A DNA stretch of 64,000 bases from positions 558,001-622,000 of the forward strand of contig JAGYJA010000007.1 of NCBI GenBank assembly GCA_018402385.1, in the 5' to 3' direction. The DNA comes from Flavobacteriaceae bacterium. GTDB lineage: Bacteria > Bacteroidota > Bacteroidia > Flavobacteriales > Flavobacteriaceae. This document shows, one piece after another, positions 59,826-64,000 of the stretch (position 1 is its first letter; every line of letters starts with the position of its first letter). A program made the translations under genes and the position numbers. Below the pieces are notes generated by a model. It saw only the letters and a list, made by a program, of their open reading frames with translations, was not told where the DNA came from and ran no database searches.

Positions 59826-62047
59826 AGCAAATACTTGTTTTTATAATTGCACTCTTCCTTTCTGGAATTTCCTTTTCACAAGAACAGGAAGATGTGAAAG
59901 TGGGTCTTGTATTGAGTGGTGGCGGCGCCAAAGGCTTAGCACATATTGGAGCATTAAAGGTCATTGAAGATGCCGGAGTGCGCATAGATTATATTGGCGG
60001 CACCAGTATGGGTGCCATAGTGGGGGCTTTGTATGCATCAGGTTATAATGCCAGAGAACTGGATTCTATTTTTCATGTGCTTGATTTTGATGAATTGATT
60101 CAAGATAATATTCCAAGAGCAGCCAAAACCTTTTACGAAAAAAATGAATCTGAAAAATATGCGATTTCCCTGCCTTTTGATGGATTGAAAATTTCCTTTC
60201 CAACTTCTTTATCCAAAGGACAAAACTTATTCAATTTAATTTCAAAATTAACCGGGCACGTAAGTCATATCAATGATTTTTCAAAACTACCCATTCCTTT
60301 TTTTTGCATGGCAACAGATGTTGAAAAGGGAATCTCTGTAAAATTAACTGAGGGGTATTTACCACAAGCGGTTTCTGCAAGTGGTGCTTTGCCCTCAATT
60401 TTTAGTCCCATTGACGTCAACGGACAAATGTTAATTGATGGAGGGGTAACAAATAATTATCCGGTTGACGAACTAAGAAAAATGGGCGCCGATATTATTA
60501 TTGGAGTTGATGTTCAGGACAGTTTGCTTTCTCGGGATAATTTAAAGTCTGCCATAGATATTTTGGTCCAAATCAACAATTACAGGACTATAAATGATAT
60601 GAAAGATAAGCGGAAAAAGACAGATATCTACATCCATCCTGATATTAAAGAGTTTTCTGTTATCTCCTTTGATAAAGGTGCGTCAATTATCAAAGTGGGG
60701 TATGAGGAAGCTACAAAGTATAAAGAACAATTGCAAGAACTTTCACAAAGGCAAAAAAATCAAAAATCAACTAAAATCGAGAAAACATTTTCAGACAGTC
60801 TTCAAATCGACGTTGTTGAAATTTCAGGCACAAAAGACTATACACGTTCTTACGTTTTAGGGAAATTAAAAATTAAAACGCCTGCTCAAACAACATATAA
60901 ACGCTTCAGTGAAGGCATAAACAACCTTAGTGCTACAGGTAATTTTAGCCAAATTAATTATTTTTTTAGCGAGGACGAAAACAACAATAATGTCTTAAAG
61001 CTTCAACTCGCTGAAACACGATCGAGGGCATTATTAAGATTAGGTGTTCATTATAACGATTTGTATAAAAGTGCAGCTCTTTTAAATTTAACCCGAAAAC
61101 GTTTAATTCAGAAAAACGATATTGTTTCTTTTGACTTTATTTTAGGTGACAACATCAGGTATAATTTTGACTATTATATAGATAAGGGATTCTACTGGAG
61201 TGTGGGTGTGCGTTCACGTTACAATAAATTTAAAAAGAACGTCAATTTCAGTCTTTTCCCGCCAGATATTGCAGAATCTATACCACCGGTTGCTAATATT
61301 GAGATTAAATATGAAGACCTGACTAACCAGTTTTATGTACAGACATTATTCAGGCAAATTTACTCGCTGGGAATCGGTGCAGAACATAAAAAATTAAAAT
61401 TTACTTCAATAACTATTGAAGATACCAATGAGAATGAACGTTCCATTTTTGAAAATACAAATTATTTTAGTGCTTATGGATATTTAACTCTGGACAGCCG
61501 TGACAATAAATATTTTCCGAAAAAGGGAGTTTTTTTTGATGGAAAATTTAATTTTTATGCCTTTGCCACGGGCTTAAATGAAGAGTTTGAGCCTTTTTCA
61601 ATTGCGAAAGCATCTCTTAGTTATACATACAGCCCGAATTCAGATTTATCATTAACCCTTTCCTCTGAAGGTGGTTTTAAAATAGGAGGTGAAGAAACCG
61701 TTACACTCGATTTTTTTGTGGGAGGTTATGGCTACAACAACATTAATAATTTTGTTCAACTTTTTGGGTATGATGCCATAAGTATAAGAGGAGATACTTT
61801 TCTAAAATCTGCTTTAAGGGCCGATTATCAAATTTATAAAAAAACTTATGTTTCCGCAGTTGCTAATATTGCCAATGTGGGCGATAAACTATTTGAATCC
61901 TCGGCTTGGATAGACAGAATTCCACACAGAGGTTATGCTCTGGGTCTTGCCAGCGATACTTTTATTGGCCCCATCGAAGTTTTTTACTCTTATTCTACTG
62001 AAATCAAACAAAGTCAATGGTATGTTAGTTTAGGCTTTTGGTTTTAA
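59822..62047 (+). CDS. Patatin-like phospholipase fused to an outer-membrane beta-barrel
   Basis: 741 residues, a PlpD-like type Vd architecture. Signal peptide (MKQILVFIIALFLSGISFSQ). The patatin domain (about 25-215) has the oxyanion loop LSGGGAKGLAHIGALK, nucleophile GGTSMGAIVGALYASGY (G-T-S-M-G) and catalytic Asp in MLIDGGVTNNYPVDELR. A POTRA-like region follows (about 330-400: VVEISGTKDYTRSYVLGKLK), then a C-terminal barrel (about 400-741) ending SQWYVSLGFWF with terminal aromatic residue. In this phylum it is probably an outer-membrane lipid hydrolase. It overlaps uvrC by 4 bp. Confidence 0.9.
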   Translation: MKQILVFIIALFLSGISFSQEQEDVKVGLVLSGGGAKGLAHIGALKVIEDAGVRIDYIGGTSMGAIVGALYASGYNARELDSIFHVLDFDELIQDNIPRAAKTFYEKNESEKYAISLPFDGLKISFPTSLSKGQNLFNLISKLTGHVSHINDFSKLPIPFFCMATDVEKGISVKLTEGYLPQAVSASGALPSIFSPIDVNGQMLIDGGVTNNYPVDELRKMGADIIIGVDVQDSLLSRDNLKSAIDILVQINNYRTINDMKDKRKKTDIYIHPDIKEFSVISFDKGASIIKVGYEEATKYKEQLQELSQRQKNQKSTKIEKTFSDSLQIDVVEISGTKDYTRSYVLGKLKIKTPAQTTYKRFSEGINNLSATGNFSQINYFFSEDENNNNVLKLQLAETRSRALLRLGVHYNDLYKSAALLNLTRKRLIQKNDIVSFDFILGDNIRYNFDYYIDKGFYWSVGVRSRYNKFKKNVNFSLFPPDIAESIPPVANIEIKYEDLTNQFYVQTLFRQIYSLGIGAEHKKLKFTSITIEDTNENERSIFENTNYFSAYGYLTLDSRDNKYFPKKGVFFDGKFNFYAFATGLNEEFEPFSIAKASLSYTYSPNSDLSLTLSSEGGFKIGGEETVTLDFFVGGYGYNNINNFVQLFGYDAISIRGDTFLKSALRADYQIYKKTYVSAVANIANVGDKLFESSAWIDRIPHRGYALGLASDTFIGPIEVFYSYSTEIKQSQWYVSLGFWF

Positions 62048-62080
62048 TTAAATCTTAATATAAATCTGTTATTTTTTTCC

Positions 62081-62088
62081 GATATTTG
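62081..62088 (+). promoter_or_regulatory. Possible -7 box (GATATTTG) of hmgA
   Basis: Seven of eight match to TAnnTTTG, 18 bp before the ATG at 62107. Confidence 0.35.
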
Positions 62089-62106
62089 TTAGCAAAACAA
62101 GTCGTT

Positions 62107-64000
<1,894 letters not shown>

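Overview
The window looks like chromosome of a low-GC member of the Bacteroidota, most likely a flavobacterium. The evidence is two proteins with type IX secretion (Por) C-terminal sorting domains, many perfect or near-perfect TAnnTTTG (-7) promoter boxes just ahead of start codons, and flavobacterial neighbourhoods: DUF4271-hemD, ftsX-DUF3098-uppP, DUF4296 after a dihydroorotase, and hmgA-hppD. An ice-binding (DUF3494) protein hints at a cold or sea-ice habitat, but that is inference.

Region 1 (1-26.7 kb) is mostly intact core genome. It holds an Fe-S/redox operon (Mrp, Nfu, ferredoxin-NADP reductase, ferredoxin), trmB, a PhoR/PhoB-like two-component pair, tyrS, a GT2-dihydroorotase-DUF4296 operon, DUF4271-hemD, pckA, a saccharopine dehydrogenase-like gene, leuS and two type IX cargo genes. 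The oddity is leuS. Its LeuRS frame carries an in-frame, ~155-residue DUF559 (Vsr/PD-(D/E)XK-like) nuclease domain flanked by ~38-bp inverted GC-rich hairpin repeats. A third, solo copy of the repeat sits farther along in the same gene.

Region 2 (26.9-37.4 kb) has an intact IS982-family element with an 8-bp target duplication, an apparently circularly permuted ice-binding protein, two frameshifted metabolic genes and a glycosyltransferase operon with one frameshift.

Region 3 (37.4-45.3 kb) is an accessory island with nearly all genes on the minus strand. Small cargo genes, and one tightly coupled three-gene operon of unknown function, are separated by ~137-141-bp imperfect palindromes built like integron attC sites. 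In three units the 10 bp before the gene are the exact reverse complement of the 10 bp after that same gene, with a different version for each unit; this is what inserted integron cassettes look like. An IS110-family element with a recognisable bridge-RNA-like leader sits inside one palindrome. No integrase lies in the window.

Region 4 (45.4-64 kb) returns to core functions: a short ssb, recQ, uppP, DUF3098, ftsX, tRNA-Leu, an M20 dipeptidase, a BlaI/M56 pair with visible operators, DUF4407, YraN, uvrC, a patatin-family outer-membrane protein and the homogentisate pathway. recQ, uppP and hppD are frameshifted here. Across the window six genes carry small indels, mostly single-base insertions, between well-conserved halves. 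This suggests residual read errors or recent decay rather than old pseudogenes.
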